DNA of 64,000 nt from JBPOFM01 sp051252455 (GTDB taxonomy: Bacteria; Bacteroidota; Bacteroidia; Flavobacteriales; Flavobacteriaceae): assembly GCA_051252455.1 (NCBI GenBank), contig JBPOFM010000006.1, positions 1-64,000 on the forward strand. The letters run 5' to 3'. The notes beneath the pieces were generated by a model. The model searched no databases, was not told the DNA's origin, and saw only the letters and a list, made by a program, of their open reading frames with translations. The translations under genes and the position numbers were made by a program. Shown one piece after another: positions 36,903-45,785 of the stretch (position 1 is the stretch's first letter; each line of letters opens with the position of its first letter).

Positions 36903-37016
36903 AAATTCAATGTTTCTAATGCCTGCTGATAAAGTTTATTCATGAAAATTAACTCTCTTTTTAAATGTTAACAAAAAGTGCATTTCATCGAATATTTCAA
37001 TATTTTTAACGTTTTG

Positions 37017-37048
37017 TTTGTAGGAAAATATTATTTCATTTATTCTTG
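37017..37048 (+). promoter_or_regulatory. Probable promoter of the FISUMP lipoprotein gene
   Basis: TTTG (37017-37020), 20 bp, TATTCTTG (37041-37048), one mismatch to TAnnTTTG. The rest of 36903-37110 is AT-rich and holds no gene I can support. Confidence 0.45.
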
Positions 37049-37110
37049 TCATCGATTTTAAAATTACAAATAGATTGATTTTGAAACAATTAACCTTAAA
37101 TAACTAATTT

Positions 37111-38520
37111 ATGAAATTTTACAAAAGCTTACAAATGCTATTAATTTTGTGTCTAGTGGCATCATGCTCAACGGATGTAGATGAACCACAAAATGCAACC
37201 CAGCCTGAAGACAGGATTGTGCAAAACCAATTCGACAATTCACATTTGGGTGTTTACAAAGGACTTTTTACCACTAACGATGGTCTGACCAGAGGAAGTG
37301 TGGAGGTGATTTTGACACCCGCAAACGAAGGTATTGCGACAATCACTTTAAGTTCTGGCGAACAAATAGAACTTAAAAGCTCAAGAGTAAAATTGACTGC
37401 TGACAATAAAATCAACGAACTACGTTTTTCTTCAGAAGGATTGAATGCAATTAATGTTGCACTCGAATTTTCGGTAGACGGAAATGGAACAGAACCAGCT
37501 ATCTCAAATGTGAGTTTTGACAATCAAGCGTCAGACATTCTAATTGCGAAAAACCTATCAAGAGCACCATTGACACCGATAACAGGAACTTATGTTAGAA
37601 CTGCTGGTACAGGAGGTTTCCCTACATCAGCAAAAACTTGGAATGTGATGTCCATAGGCGAAGGGAGTGGACAGAACTTTGCCACACAGGTTTTCTACGC
37701 TGGAAGGATTTATAACACCCCAGCTGAAAGCAACATGCAAAACAACTGTGCCGATGGCACTGGATTGACCGCTTGTGATGTCGATGGGTCTTTAGTTGTT
37801 TTAGGTTACGGTGTAACATGGAGCGGAACTCATCAATATAGTTTAGGATCAGAAACCTGTTCTTCAGTTTCTGGAACTTGGTCTGCACCATCTTATGGTA
37901 ACTCTTCTGGTACGTTTACTAGCGATGTCGATGCCTCGGATTGCATTTCTGACGAAACGGAGACAGAAATTGGTGCCCAAAATTGGTCAATAAGAAATCT
38001 AGATGTTGTAACCTACCGAAATGGCGATCCAATACCGCAAGTTACAGATGCAGAAGAGTGGTCAAATTTAACCACAGGCGCTTGGTGTTATTACAATAAT
38101 GATCCTGCAAATAACGCTACTTATGGTAAACTTTACAATTGGTATGCTGCAACCGACCCAAGAGGATTGGCTCCTGAAGGATATCATGTGCCAGAGAATT
38201 CGGAATGGTTTGCTTTAATCACATTTTTAAATTCTACATCTGGTAACGTAGGCGGTGTTTTAAAATCAACTACAGGTTGGGATGCGCCTAATACTGGCGC
38301 AACCAATTCAAGTGGTTTTACAGCTTTACCTGGAGGTCGACGATTAAATACTGGAATTTTTGTTTCTGAAGGATCGGGTGGATACTTTCATGGATTGAAT
38401 GGTACAACTTCGGCAGGATCTCAGCTTTTTATTTTATCGAGTACTAATGCAAATATGCTTAACGTGCAAAATGGAGGAAATCAGAGAAGCGCTTACAGTG
38501 TGCGTGTGGTAGAGGATTAA
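37111..38520 (+). CDS. FISUMP-domain lipoprotein
   Basis: 469 residues with a lipoprotein signal (MLLILCLVASCSTD, Cys near residue 19). The C-terminal third carries a Fibrobacter succinogenes major paralogous (FISUMP) domain: IGAQNWSIRNLDVVTYRNGD, CYYNNDPANNATYGKLYNWY, APEGYHVPENSEW and the end YSVRVVED. The first 290 residues are a sheet-rich region with paired cysteines and no known match. It is expected on the cell surface or outer membrane; role unknown. Monocistronic, with promoter and terminator visible. Confidence 0.86.
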   Translation: MKFYKSLQMLLILCLVASCSTDVDEPQNATQPEDRIVQNQFDNSHLGVYKGLFTTNDGLTRGSVEVILTPANEGIATITLSSGEQIELKSSRVKLTADNKINELRFSSEGLNAINVALEFSVDGNGTEPAISNVSFDNQASDILIAKNLSRAPLTPITGTYVRTAGTGGFPTSAKTWNVMSIGEGSGQNFATQVFYAGRIYNTPAESNMQNNCADGTGLTACDVDGSLVVLGYGVTWSGTHQYSLGSETCSSVSGTWSAPSYGNSSGTFTSDVDASDCISDETETEIGAQNWSIRNLDVVTYRNGDPIPQVTDAEEWSNLTTGAWCYYNNDPANNATYGKLYNWYAATDPRGLAPEGYHVPENSEWFALITFLNSTSGNVGGVLKSTTGWDAPNTGATNSSGFTALPGGRRLNTGIFVSEGSGGYFHGLNGTTSAGSQLFILSSTNANMLNVQNGGNQRSAYSVRVVED

Positions 38521-38575
38521 TTCTGAATCAAAGAATAAAATAAAATTTACTAGTAAAACAAAATTGAATTTTTAT

Positions 38576-38611
38576 AAAAGGCTGAAAAATGGAAACATTT
38601 TTCAGCCTTTT
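38576..38611 (+). terminator. Strong intrinsic terminator
   Basis: AAAAGGCTGAAAAATG (38576-38591) pairs perfectly with CATTTTTCAGCCTTTT (38596-38611) around GAAA. It ends the FISUMP transcript. Confidence 0.85.
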
Positions 38612-38917
38612 CAATTTATTGAAGTTTTTCTTCAGTAAGAAAGTCGATTTAATCTTATTAAGGAGGGTGTTAGTCTTGAGAAAGTTTAAAATAACAAAGG
38701 GAACAACAATCTGTATGATTATTAGTTCCCTTCGCTTGTCATATTCCATGTTCAGCATTATCTGACCAGTACAATGGGTATAATCTCAGCCACGTAGAAC
38801 GGCACCCCAATACAACATATTAAAGATAGAAAATTGTTTGATATTAACCAATTACTTGATTAAACTTTAACATTTAGAAAAAAGCCAGCTCACAAGATTA
38901 AAAAAAGCTTATAATAA
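38612..38917. other. Intergenic region, no gene seen
   Basis: Contains one imperfect hairpin (AAGGGAAC at 38697-38704 with GTTCCCTT at 38725-38732, 20-nt loop), perhaps a weak terminator for the M28 genes on the minus strand. Otherwise AT-rich sequence without a supported gene. Confidence 0.4.
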
Positions 38918-40501
38918 CTATTCAGTCACCTTATCAACAGTAATTCGTTGATCTCTGTTGGCTAATTCCCATGCGGTATAGAAGACTAAACGGGTCCTGT
39001 TTTCCAACAAATCATACTCTATCTTATCAGGTGTATCCGACGGTTTATGATAATCGTCGTGAGTTCCATTAAAATAGAAAATTACTGGTACATTATTTTT
39101 TGCAAAGTTGTAGTGATCTGAACGATAATAGTAACGGTTTGGGTCATTCTCATCATTATAAGTATAGTCAAATTCCATATTGATATATTTCTTATTGACC
39201 TCTTCTGATAGATTATGAAGTTCGGTACTTAACTTATCTGAACCAATCAAATAAACATAATTACCATTGTTTTCATGCTTTTTATCGATTCGTCCAATCA
39301 TATCGATATTTAGATCTGCAATCGTATTTTCCAATGGGAAAATCGGATCAAAATCCGTGTAATATCTAGATCCTAATAAACCTTTTTCTTCGCCTGTGAC
39401 GTGCAAAAATAGGATAGAACGTTTTGGAGTATAACCATCATCCACAGCTTTTTTGAAAGCTTGTGCAATTTCTAGGATAGCGACTGTTCCTGATCCGTCA
39501 TCATCGGCTCCATTGTAGATTTCACCATTTTTTATACCTTCATGATCCAAATGTGCAGAAATCACCAAAATTTCGTTTGGTTTTTCATATCCCTTGATAA
39601 ATGCAGCAACATTTTCTGAAGTCAATTTTTCTGATCGACTTATAACATCAACTGCTATTTTTGAAGTAATGATTTGTGGCTTCGTGTTTTCTTCAATGTC
39701 TTTAAACAAGGCTTTGCCCATAGTGTTACTGATAAGAAATGTAATCATTTCTGGTATATTGTTTTCTAAAGAAATTCTTCCGGCAGAATCTGATTCGTCT
39801 TGAGATTTGTAAAATGGTAAAAAACGATTAAACATTGCAGAATCCATTAAGAATAAGGAACGTGCGCCTTTATCTTTGGCCACATCTCTTTTAGATGTAA
39901 GCGCCTGACGTCCATTCGACCATTTGCTAGATTCCGTAGTGCCTGAAATTGTATAAATGCCTTCGCTGTTTTTTGGTTCACCTTCTCTTGCGACAACAAT
40001 TTTTCCTTTCACATCTAGGTTTGAATAATCAGAATAACCTTCCGAATCAATTCCATATCCTACATAAATAATTTCATTTGCATCAAACTTTTGGGATGTG
40101 GATGAACCATAAGTTATAAAATGCTCATTTTTCTGGAAATCTTGTCCATTTAGGTTCAGAGTAACTTCTGGCGATTTTTGTTTCTCTAAAGGAACCTCTT
40201 GAAAGTAATCGTTGTTGGGAAGTGCTGATGGGATTCCCATAGTGATATACTTTTTCTTCAAATATTCTACAGCCATTTTCTGACCTTTATCACCTGTATT
40301 TCGCCCCTCAAATTCATCTGAAGCATAAACGTAAAGCATTTCTTTTAACTCCGCAGCAGTGATGGTAGTTCCGTAAGCGGTTGGATCTACGTCCTTAATG
40401 TTTAGTGTCTCGCTAACAGTATCTGTTGCTGGGGTTGTTTTCATTGTGCCACAGTTCAACAGAAGAAACATGACGCTTAAAAATAGTAGTGATTTTTTCA
40501 T
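38918..40501 (-). CDS. M28 family metallopeptidase with PA domain, lipoprotein
   Basis: 527 residues from the ATG at 40501; the lipobox is LFLSVMFLLLNCG. Residues about 110-290 look like a protease-associated insert (NEIIYVGYGIDSEGYSDYSN, GKIVVAREGEP). The M28 catalytic part has the zinc ligands in VISAHLDHEG, GADDDGSGTVAILEIA, HVTGEEKGLLGSRYY, LNIDMIGRID and RSDHYNFAKNNVPVIFY. It is an exported aminopeptidase, probably anchored in the periplasm or surface. It lies downstream of a shorter paralogue. Confidence 0.92.
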   Translation of the reverse strand: MKKSLLFLSVMFLLLNCGTMKTTPATDTVSETLNIKDVDPTAYGTTITAAELKEMLYVYASDEFEGRNTGDKGQKMAVEYLKKKYITMGIPSALPNNDYFQEVPLEKQKSPEVTLNLNGQDFQKNEHFITYGSSTSQKFDANEIIYVGYGIDSEGYSDYSNLDVKGKIVVAREGEPKNSEGIYTISGTTESSKWSNGRQALTSKRDVAKDKGARSLFLMDSAMFNRFLPFYKSQDESDSAGRISLENNIPEMITFLISNTMGKALFKDIEENTKPQIITSKIAVDVISRSEKLTSENVAAFIKGYEKPNEILVISAHLDHEGIKNGEIYNGADDDGSGTVAILEIAQAFKKAVDDGYTPKRSILFLHVTGEEKGLLGSRYYTDFDPIFPLENTIADLNIDMIGRIDKKHENNGNYVYLIGSDKLSTELHNLSEEVNKKYINMEFDYTYNDENDPNRYYYRSDHYNFAKNNVPVIFYFNGTHDDYHKPSDTPDKIEYDLLENRTRLVFYTAWELANRDQRITVDKVTE

Positions 40502-40593
40502 TTGTTCGCTATATATTATTATGGATTGCAATATTACAAAAATACGTATGATAAGTGTTTCGTCAGTTTGTGCTTTTAACAAACTTTTAGAAC

Positions 40594-41628
40594 TCAAACT
40601 TTTATCGGACTCAATCGGGTGTCACTATTAGCAATGTACCATGCCGTAGTGAAAATGAGTTTCGTGCGTTTTTCCAGTAATGGATAGTTGAGTTTATCTG
40701 CCGTGTCTGTAGGTCGGTGGTAATCTTCATGTTCGCCGTTAAAATAAAAAATAACAGGAATACCCATTTGCGCAAAATTGTAATGGTCAGAACGATAATA
40801 ATAACGGTTAGAATCATTTTCATCATTATATGTATAGTCGAGTTCTAATTGTGTATAATCTGCATTGGCTTTTTCAGAAATGTAATGCAACTCTGTACTA
40901 ATTCTATCCGAACCAATTAGATATATATAATTAGGATTGTCTTTATGGAGGTCATCGACACGTCCAATCATATCTATATTAAGATTGGCTATGGTGTTGT
41001 TAAGTGAAAAAATAGGATGTTCAACATAAAATTTAGAGCCATACAGTCCTTCTTCTTCGCCAGTGAGATGTAAAAACAATATACTTCTTTTAGGTCCAAA
41101 TCCTTGATCTTTTGCTAATTTAAATGCCTCCGCGATTTCTAAAATTGCAGACGTACCGGACCCATTATCATCAGCACCAGGATTGATCGAGCCGTCCACA
41201 GTACCTAAATGGTCGGAGTGCGCTGAAATGACCAATACTTCATCTGGAAATTCGGAACCTTTTATATAAGCTAAAACATTTTGGGAACTGTTTAAATCGG
41301 AAGAAAGAAAGGATTTAGGGACATGTTGATAGTATTCATCTCCACCCATAGGTGATAAGATTTGTTGATTTATGTAATAGTCTTTCAGAAATTTGCTAGC
41401 TCTGTTGTGACCAAAGGAGCCAGTTTTTCGTCCTTCGTTTTCATTGGAAGTAAGTTCATATACAATCCTTTTTAGTTCATCGTCAGTAATAGAATTTGCA
41501 AATTCAGTCACTTTACTCTCCTGTTCAAATTGGATGCTCGCTTGTACATCCTCCAGCTTTTCGCTATGTTTTTTGTGTGAACAAGCTCCTACAATGGATA
41601 AGGCGGACAGAAGTAAAAATAATTTCAT
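40594..41628 (-). CDS. M28 family metallopeptidase, short paralogue, lipoprotein
   Basis: 344 residues from ATG 41628 (a TTG lies two codons upstream). The lipobox is LLLSALSIVGAC. It keeps the full metal site (VISAHSDHLG, GADDNGSGTSAILEIA, HLTGEEEGLYGS, LNIDMIGRVD, RSDHYNFAQMGIPVIFY) but lacks the PA-like insert of its neighbour. The close match of both C-termini indicates tandem duplication. It precedes the longer gene in the same direction with 92 bp between them. Confidence 0.92.
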   Translation of the reverse strand: MKLFLLLSALSIVGACSHKKHSEKLEDVQASIQFEQESKVTEFANSITDDELKRIVYELTSNENEGRKTGSFGHNRASKFLKDYYINQQILSPMGGDEYYQHVPKSFLSSDLNSSQNVLAYIKGSEFPDEVLVISAHSDHLGTVDGSINPGADDNGSGTSAILEIAEAFKLAKDQGFGPKRSILFLHLTGEEEGLYGSKFYVEHPIFSLNNTIANLNIDMIGRVDDLHKDNPNYIYLIGSDRISTELHYISEKANADYTQLELDYTYNDENDSNRYYYRSDHYNFAQMGIPVIFYFNGEHEDYHRPTDTADKLNYPLLEKRTKLIFTTAWYIANSDTRLSPIKV

Positions 41629-41727
41629 ATTCAATAAACTAAATTAACGTTAAATAAGAATTATGGAACACTCAAATTAATTTCAAAATTGATGTTTTCC
41701 TACTTATTTCGACGCGGAGTATCTTCC

Positions 41728-42138
41728 TTATTTCTGAAATGGTGTATCTTCTGATTGGTCTTCTAGATCGATAACATCCAGATCATTTTCATTTAATTGA
41801 ATATCTTCCAACTCGTCAAATTGTATGTTTTCAAGTTCTTCAAGGGCTTCTTCTTCTGATTCTTTTTCCTTTAATTCCAAACCTTCAATATCCCCAACTT
41901 CCACAATGTCAAATACTGCTTTATAAGTCGTAATTGTCAATGAAATAATTGTCAATAAAAAAATAAGTTGAATTGCTTTTTTTGGATATTGTTTCTGCTT
42001 GGATAGATATAAAGCAAGGGCTCCAAAAACCAAAGCCGCAATGGCGGGAATGTAAGCGATTTTTGTGAGTGGAGTGACCGATAATATCACAGCCAATATA
42101 GAGGCGATAAACCCAAGTATTATTAATAATTGTCTCAT
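41728..42138 (-). CDS. Membrane protein with acidic C-terminal tail
   Basis: 136 residues. Three hydrophobic segments (LLIILGFIASILAVILSV, IAYIPAIAALVFGALALYL, AIQLIFLLTIISLTITTY) are followed by a strongly acidic tail with repeated Glu/Asp (EEEALEELENIQFDELEDIQ). No known domain. It starts 4 bp after the DUF3108 gene and is probably coupled to it. Confidence 0.75.
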   Translation of the reverse strand: MRQLLIILGFIASILAVILSVTPLTKIAYIPAIAALVFGALALYLSKQKQYPKKAIQLIFLLTIISLTITTYKAVFDIVEVGDIEGLELKEKESEEEALEELENIQFDELEDIQLNENDLDVIDLEDQSEDTPFQK

Positions 42139-42142
42139 AGTA

Positions 42143-42907
42143 TTAGTTTTTTAAACCAGTAGCAGTCTTTAGCTTTAACTCACCTGTTCCAACGGCAATT
42201 TTAAATTTCGCATATACTGGAAGCTTGTTACCATCTGCCGTAAGCCATAAAAGATTTTCATTATTTCCTTTCAATGCATCGTCATTTTTTAAGTTGATTG
42301 ACAGTTTGTAGCATTCTTTTTTGCCAAGATTTGTATTGATAATTTCCTTTTTCAAGTAAATCACGCTGATAATCAATTCTGTATTATCAAAAAGGAAGGT
42401 GAAATTTTGGGAATCACCAGGACTTGCTTTCGAAATATCCAAATTTCTAATATGATAAATCGTTGATACGATATCTCTAGTGTTCGCACCAATTTTTACA
42501 GTTTTATTTTCCTCAGTTTTCTTCTTTTTCATGGTACTACTAACCGTATTCGCTTTTCGATTGAATTTGTATTGCTCAAATTTGTAGTAGCTACCTTCAT
42601 TAATATCGCGTTTGTACAGATAAGGCGCCAAAGTAGTGGGGCTCACATAACTCTCATACAAATCCCTAATTTTAAAATAGTTATCAAAACTAGAGTAGGT
42701 TGCTGCAGTACATTTTAGTTTCATTAACGTAGCGCTGGACGTTTTGACTTGACTCGTTTCCATAGTCACTTGGGCAATTTCAGTAAGTAAGCCAGACATA
42801 TTGTAAGAAGCCGAAAAGATGAGTTTTTCGTTGGATCCGATACTTGAATTTTGCGCTTTTAAAACGAAAGCACATAACATTAAAAAGAGAATCAAAAGTT
42901 TTTTCAT
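42143..42907 (-). CDS. DUF3108 domain protein, exported
   Basis: 254 residues with a signal peptide (LLILFLMLCAFVLKAQ). The DUF3108 pattern is clear: EKLIFSASYNMSGLLTEIAQ, then TLAPYLYKRDINEGSYYKFEQ, and LKNDDALKGNNENLLWLTAD followed by LPVYAKFKIAVGTGELKL. The family is periplasmic or outer-membrane-associated and of unknown function. A TATATTTG element at 42932-42925 lies 18 bp ahead. First gene of a two-gene operon. Confidence 0.87.
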   Translation of the reverse strand: MKKLLILFLMLCAFVLKAQNSSIGSNEKLIFSASYNMSGLLTEIAQVTMETSQVKTSSATLMKLKCTAATYSSFDNYFKIRDLYESYVSPTTLAPYLYKRDINEGSYYKFEQYKFNRKANTVSSTMKKKKTEENKTVKIGANTRDIVSTIYHIRNLDISKASPGDSQNFTFLFDNTELIISVIYLKKEIINTNLGKKECYKLSINLKNDDALKGNNENLLWLTADGNKLPVYAKFKIAVGTGELKLKTATGLKN

Positions 42908-43040
42908 GATGTAAAATTAGGTCGCAAATATACAAGTTATTAGCACTATTTATATCGAAAAAATTTTGCAAAACTCATCAAAATTACTATCCTGTTAAAT
43001 GTTTCTTAATAGTGGATTTGCGTTAAAAACAAAAGTTTTT

Positions 43041-43059
43041 GAGTTATCGATCGAGTTAT
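43041..43059 (+). promoter_or_regulatory. Direct repeat upstream of csbD
   Basis: GAGTTAT occurs at 43041-43047 and 43053-43059, 12 bp apart, about 50 bp before the csbD start. Possibly a regulator site. The reverse complement contains AACTC, as do the phasin promoter repeats further on. Confidence 0.35.
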
Positions 43060-43110
43060 GTATTTAGTAATTTTATATCAACAAAATATTAACATAAAAA
43101 TCTAAATATT

Positions 43111-43296
43111 ATGAATTCAGATCAATTTGAAGGTAAATGGAAACAAATCAAAGGTAGTTTCAAAGAAAAATATGGAAAAATTACTGATGATGAATATACA
43201 GAAGCGGAAGGAAACTTTGACAAGCTTGCTGGAAAAGTACAAGAAAAGTACGGGAAATCTAAAGAAGACTTAAAAAACGAAATCGATAACTGGTAA
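43111..43296 (+). CDS. CsbD family stress protein
   Basis: 61 residues, fully typical: NSDQFEGKWKQIKGSFKEKY, then GKITDDEYTEAEGNFDKLAG and KVQEKYGKSKEDLKNEI. CsbD-like proteins are small, hydrophilic and induced by general stress; the mechanism is unknown. It opens a group of small hydrophilic proteins and has its own terminator. Confidence 0.93.
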   Translation: MNSDQFEGKWKQIKGSFKEKYGKITDDEYTEAEGNFDKLAGKVQEKYGKSKEDLKNEIDNW

Positions 43297-43314
43297 TATT
43301 CCAATCGATTTATT

Positions 43315-43352
43315 AAAAGTTCCCAATCCTTATCGTTTGGGAACTTTTTTTT
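43315..43352 (+). terminator. Terminator of csbD
   Basis: AAAAGTTCCCAA pairs with TTGGGAACTTTT around a 10-nt loop, followed by T residues. Confidence 0.85.
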
Positions 43353-43380
43353 ATCTATTAATAATTAAAATTCAGAACCT

Positions 43381-43566
43381 ATGAAAGATTCAAATCAAAA
43401 TCCAAATCAAAATCCTGATCCTAATCAGAACCCGGAACCTAATCAGAATCCACAGCCTAATCAGAATCCAACACCTGATAAAGAGCCGCGATATACGCCT
43501 TCTGAAGATCCTAAATTAGACCCTCAAGCGGAAATTAAAGAACCCGAAAAAAAAATAATAAGTTAA
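43381..43566 (+). CDS. Small Asn/Gln/Pro repeat protein
   Basis: 61 residues, predicted disordered. After MKDSNQNP come four units of NQNPxP (x = D, E, Q, T), then a charged tail with TPSEDPKLDPQAEIKEPEKK. No signal peptide is present, so it should stay in the cytosol. No family is recognised. Short unrelated intergenic gaps and its conserved theme with the two following genes (DP/NP dipeptides) support it as a real gene. Confidence 0.6.
   Translation: MKDSNQNPNQNPDPNQNPEPNQNPQPNQNPTPDKEPRYTPSEDPKLDPQAEIKEPEKKIIS
43405..43476 (+). repeat. 18-bp in-frame tandem repeat
   Basis: Four degenerate 18-bp copies encode NQNPDP, NQNPEP, NQNPQP and NQNPTP. Third positions and the fifth codon vary, so the array is not recent. 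Confidence 0.75.
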
Positions 43567-43679
43567 TTAATGAAGATGAATTCTTTTAGGGTTAATTTAT
43601 TTTGTTTTTGGAATAATTACACCCTAAAAAGAGTACTACTTTTAATCTAGTTAAAATTTAACTTAAAAATTTTGAAATT

Positions 43680-43796
43680 ATGAGTAGTCAAAAGCAGGAT
43701 CCTAAAAAAGATCCAAAAAAGATGCAAGACAAGAAGGCAGATTCCAAAAAATCAGCTACTTCAACAGGGAAAGCACAAACTCCTAAAAAGAAGTAA
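43680..43796 (+). CDS. 38-residue lysine-rich protein
   Basis: It begins MSSQKQDPKKDPKKMQDKKA and ends STGKAQTPKKK. Thirteen or so of 38 residues are lysine, no hydrophobic core is possible, and it resembles small basic disordered proteins that bind nucleic acid or polyphosphate. It is followed 20 bp later by a perfect terminator, which supports transcription of a short gene here. No family known to me. Confidence 0.6.
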   Translation: MSSQKQDPKKDPKKMQDKKADSKKSATSTGKAQTPKKK

Positions 43797-43815
43797 TTTT
43801 CTTGTATAGTGCAGC

Positions 43816-43853
43816 AAAATGTCCCTGATTATAAAATTAGGGACATTTTTTTT
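43816..43853 (+). terminator. Intrinsic terminator
   Basis: AAAATGTCCCT pairs with AGGGACATTTT, followed by a run of T. It ends the transcript of the lysine-rich small gene. Confidence 0.85.
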
Positions 43854-44033
43854 ATACTATATATATATATCATGAAAACATCACATCACATGATCATTAA
43901 GGTCTTAGAAGTTCAATTTTGAAGTGATTCAGATGTGTGATTAAGTTATTAGTTTAATGTATTGCATTCACTTTCAATTTATAAAACGGTTATATTTAAT
44001 GATGTTTTATTTATAAAATCTAAAATTTCTATT

Positions 44034-44237
44034 ATGAAAACTAAAGAAGATAAAGTACAGAATAATCGGAAAGTTGACGAAAAGAGAAATCCTGATTCGG
44101 AAAACAATTCTGCAACTCAAGAGAAGGAGTGGGATCCCAAAAATGATCCAGATGAAGATTGGGGAACCAAAGAGGATGAAAATGATGACGATGAAAAGAA
44201 AAAAGACAAAGATCCCGACGAGAAAGTCGAGTATTGA
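44034..44237 (+). CDS. Small acidic disordered protein
   Basis: 67 residues from ATG 44034 (an ATG at 43962 would add an unlike 24-residue hydrophobic start). It is charged throughout: NNRKVDEKRNPDSENN, then WDPKNDPDEDWGTKEDENDD and KKDKDPDEKVEY. It shares DP-rich wording with the two preceding genes. No fold or family is recognised. Between 43854 and 44033 I see only AT-rich sequence. Confidence 0.55.
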   Translation: MKTKEDKVQNNRKVDEKRNPDSENNSATQEKEWDPKNDPDEDWGTKEDENDDDEKKKDKDPDEKVEY

Positions 44238-44353
44238 TTTTTTGTTTTAATATCATAATTATCTTTTACGTACTGTTGCTTTTAAATTTAATGATTGTGA
44301 AAACTTATTCCAAAAAGATTCGTAATTTGCTTCAACTCTAAAATTAGGAAATT

Positions 44354-44977
44354 ATGGCCCATACAGCAGACCAAACGGCATCTTTTATGGTGCGTTTCAG
44401 TCAAAAAATTTTTGAAGAGAACGGCGAATCTAAAGTGCAGTGGCGCGGCAAAGTGTCGCATGTACAAGGAGGCGAAGCTATGAGCTTTTCAGATTTCAAT
44501 GAAGCTGTGGTCTTTATTCAGAAAAAATTAGCTGAATTGACCTTGGAAGCCACAAAACATGAAACGCCTGAACAGCAAGATTCGCTGTTGAAGAAAAGTT
44601 TCTCACTCTGGAAAACCATGGCGAAAGAAGGTCCCAAATTTGTCAGGGAAACCATCAAAGATCCGAAAAAGCAGGTCGCAAATCTTCAGGAACAAATCAG
44701 TTATTTTGGAGATGAGATGAAAGAAAAGGTGCATATCGATGAATGGCGAAATGCTTCAAAATCTGACTATAACGATATGAAGAATTCCATGAGCGAATTG
44801 GCTTCGGAAATAAAAAAATTGAATGCAAAAGTAGATGCTTTAAGCCAGCCAATATTGACACCAAAACCTAAAACTACTGCATCCAAAATCGCGTCTAGCA
44901 AAAATGCACCTGTAAAAAATAGAACGGCTGCAAAGGCCACTTCAAAAACAAGCGAAACACCCAAAAAGAAATCATAG
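44354..44977 (+). CDS. Coiled-coil protein with basic Ala/Lys/Thr tail
   Basis: 207 residues. The N-terminus (FMVRFSQKIFEENGESKVQW, then RGKVSHVQGGEAMSFSDFNE) is a compact beta-alpha unit also seen in uncharacterised proteins. Residues 55-165 are helical and charged, including the coil NSMSELASEIKKLNAKVDAL. The last 40 residues are basic and disordered (KNRTAAKATSKTSETPKKK). The helical-plus-basic-tail design resembles phasin-type or granule-associated proteins. It is 4 bp upstream of the BTAD regulator gene. Confidence 0.65.
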   Translation: MAHTADQTASFMVRFSQKIFEENGESKVQWRGKVSHVQGGEAMSFSDFNEAVVFIQKKLAELTLEATKHETPEQQDSLLKKSFSLWKTMAKEGPKFVRETIKDPKKQVANLQEQISYFGDEMKEKVHIDEWRNASKSDYNDMKNSMSELASEIKKLNAKVDALSQPILTPKPKTTASKIASSKNAPVKNRTAAKATSKTSETPKKKS

Positions 44978-44981
44978 GTTC

Positions 44982-45785
44982 ATGAGCAATTCATCCAAAA
45001 GATTGCAAGAACTTAAACTTTTCCAAGAAAATGCACCAATTCGCATTCAGACTTTGGGACAGTTCAATCTATGGATAGATGGTGAAAAGGTCGATTCCAA
45101 ACTTTGGGGACGAGATAAAACCGTTCAACTATTTCAATACCTGATTTCTCATCGTCAGCGTCACGCACTTCACAAGGAGAAGATTATGGAACATCTTTGG
45201 GAAGAAGGCGACGACCGCGATTTTAAAGTGGCTCTGCATGGCATCAACAAAGTGTTGGAGCCCAACAGACCATCACGAGCCGATCCAAAATATGTCATTC
45301 GCCAAGGCGTTAGCTACCAACTCGATTTAGAACAAATCTGGATTGATGTCGATGCTCTGGAACACTACGTGATTATTGGTAACGACACCATTGGAACAGA
45401 TACTATAGTTTCAAAAGAAGCCTATAAAAGTGCTATTCAACTCTACAATGGCGTGTACCTTCCCAACCGTATTTATGAAGATTGGTCTTCCGAAGAACGC
45501 GAAAAAATCCAAATTTTGATTTTGGGAGCTTACATTACCTTGGCAGAATTAATTCTCGATGAAAACCCATTGGAAAGTATCCGTTTAGCGCAAGCTGCCA
45601 TTGCCATCGATGCCACTTGGGAAGATGCCTATCGACTTCAAATGCAAGGCTACATTAAAAAGGGAAATAGACCACAAGCACTAAAAACCTATCAAAAATG
45701 CGTCGATGTTTTGGATGCAGAATATGGTATTGAACCCCTTCCCGAGACAAAAAACCTTCTCAAAGCGATTGAAAATATTCGCTAA
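44982..45785 (+). CDS. SARP-like transcriptional regulator (winged helix + BTAD)
   Basis: 267 residues. Residues 20-115 form an OmpR-like winged helix (IRIQTLGQFNLWIDGEKVDS, LLQ-type helix LFQYLISHRQRHALHKEKI, MEHLWEEGDDRDFKVALHGI). Residues 125-265 are the bacterial transcriptional activator domain (AYKSAIQLYNGVYLPNRIYE, EREKIQILILGAYITLAELI, LETYQKC-type repeat KTYQKCVDVLDAEYGIEPLP). SARPs activate by binding 11-bp-spaced direct repeats next to the -10 element. Just such sites lie before the next two genes. It is co-transcribed with the preceding coiled-coil gene. Confidence 0.85.
   Translation: MSNSSKRLQELKLFQENAPIRIQTLGQFNLWIDGEKVDSKLWGRDKTVQLFQYLISHRQRHALHKEKIMEHLWEEGDDRDFKVALHGINKVLEPNRPSRADPKYVIRQGVSYQLDLEQIWIDVDALEHYVIIGNDTIGTDTIVSKEAYKSAIQLYNGVYLPNRIYEDWSSEEREKIQILILGAYITLAELILDENPLESIRLAQAAIAIDATWEDAYRLQMQGYIKKGNRPQALKTYQKCVDVLDAEYGIEPLPETKNLLKAIENIR

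Noticed and set aside
38528..38758. 76-codon minus-strand frame
   Set aside because: It reads straight through a perfect terminator hairpin and is low-complexity Lys/Phe/Ile; not a gene.
43405..43476. Short regular repeats as a possible CRISPR array
   Set aside because: The 18-bp units are contiguous, degenerate at third codon positions and in frame with a Pro-rich protein; no spacers or cas genes.
44307..44330. Third SARP-like site before the 44354 gene (AACTTAT and a TAATTTG box)
   Set aside because: The second repeat does not match and the spacing to the -7 box differs; the resemblance is too weak.
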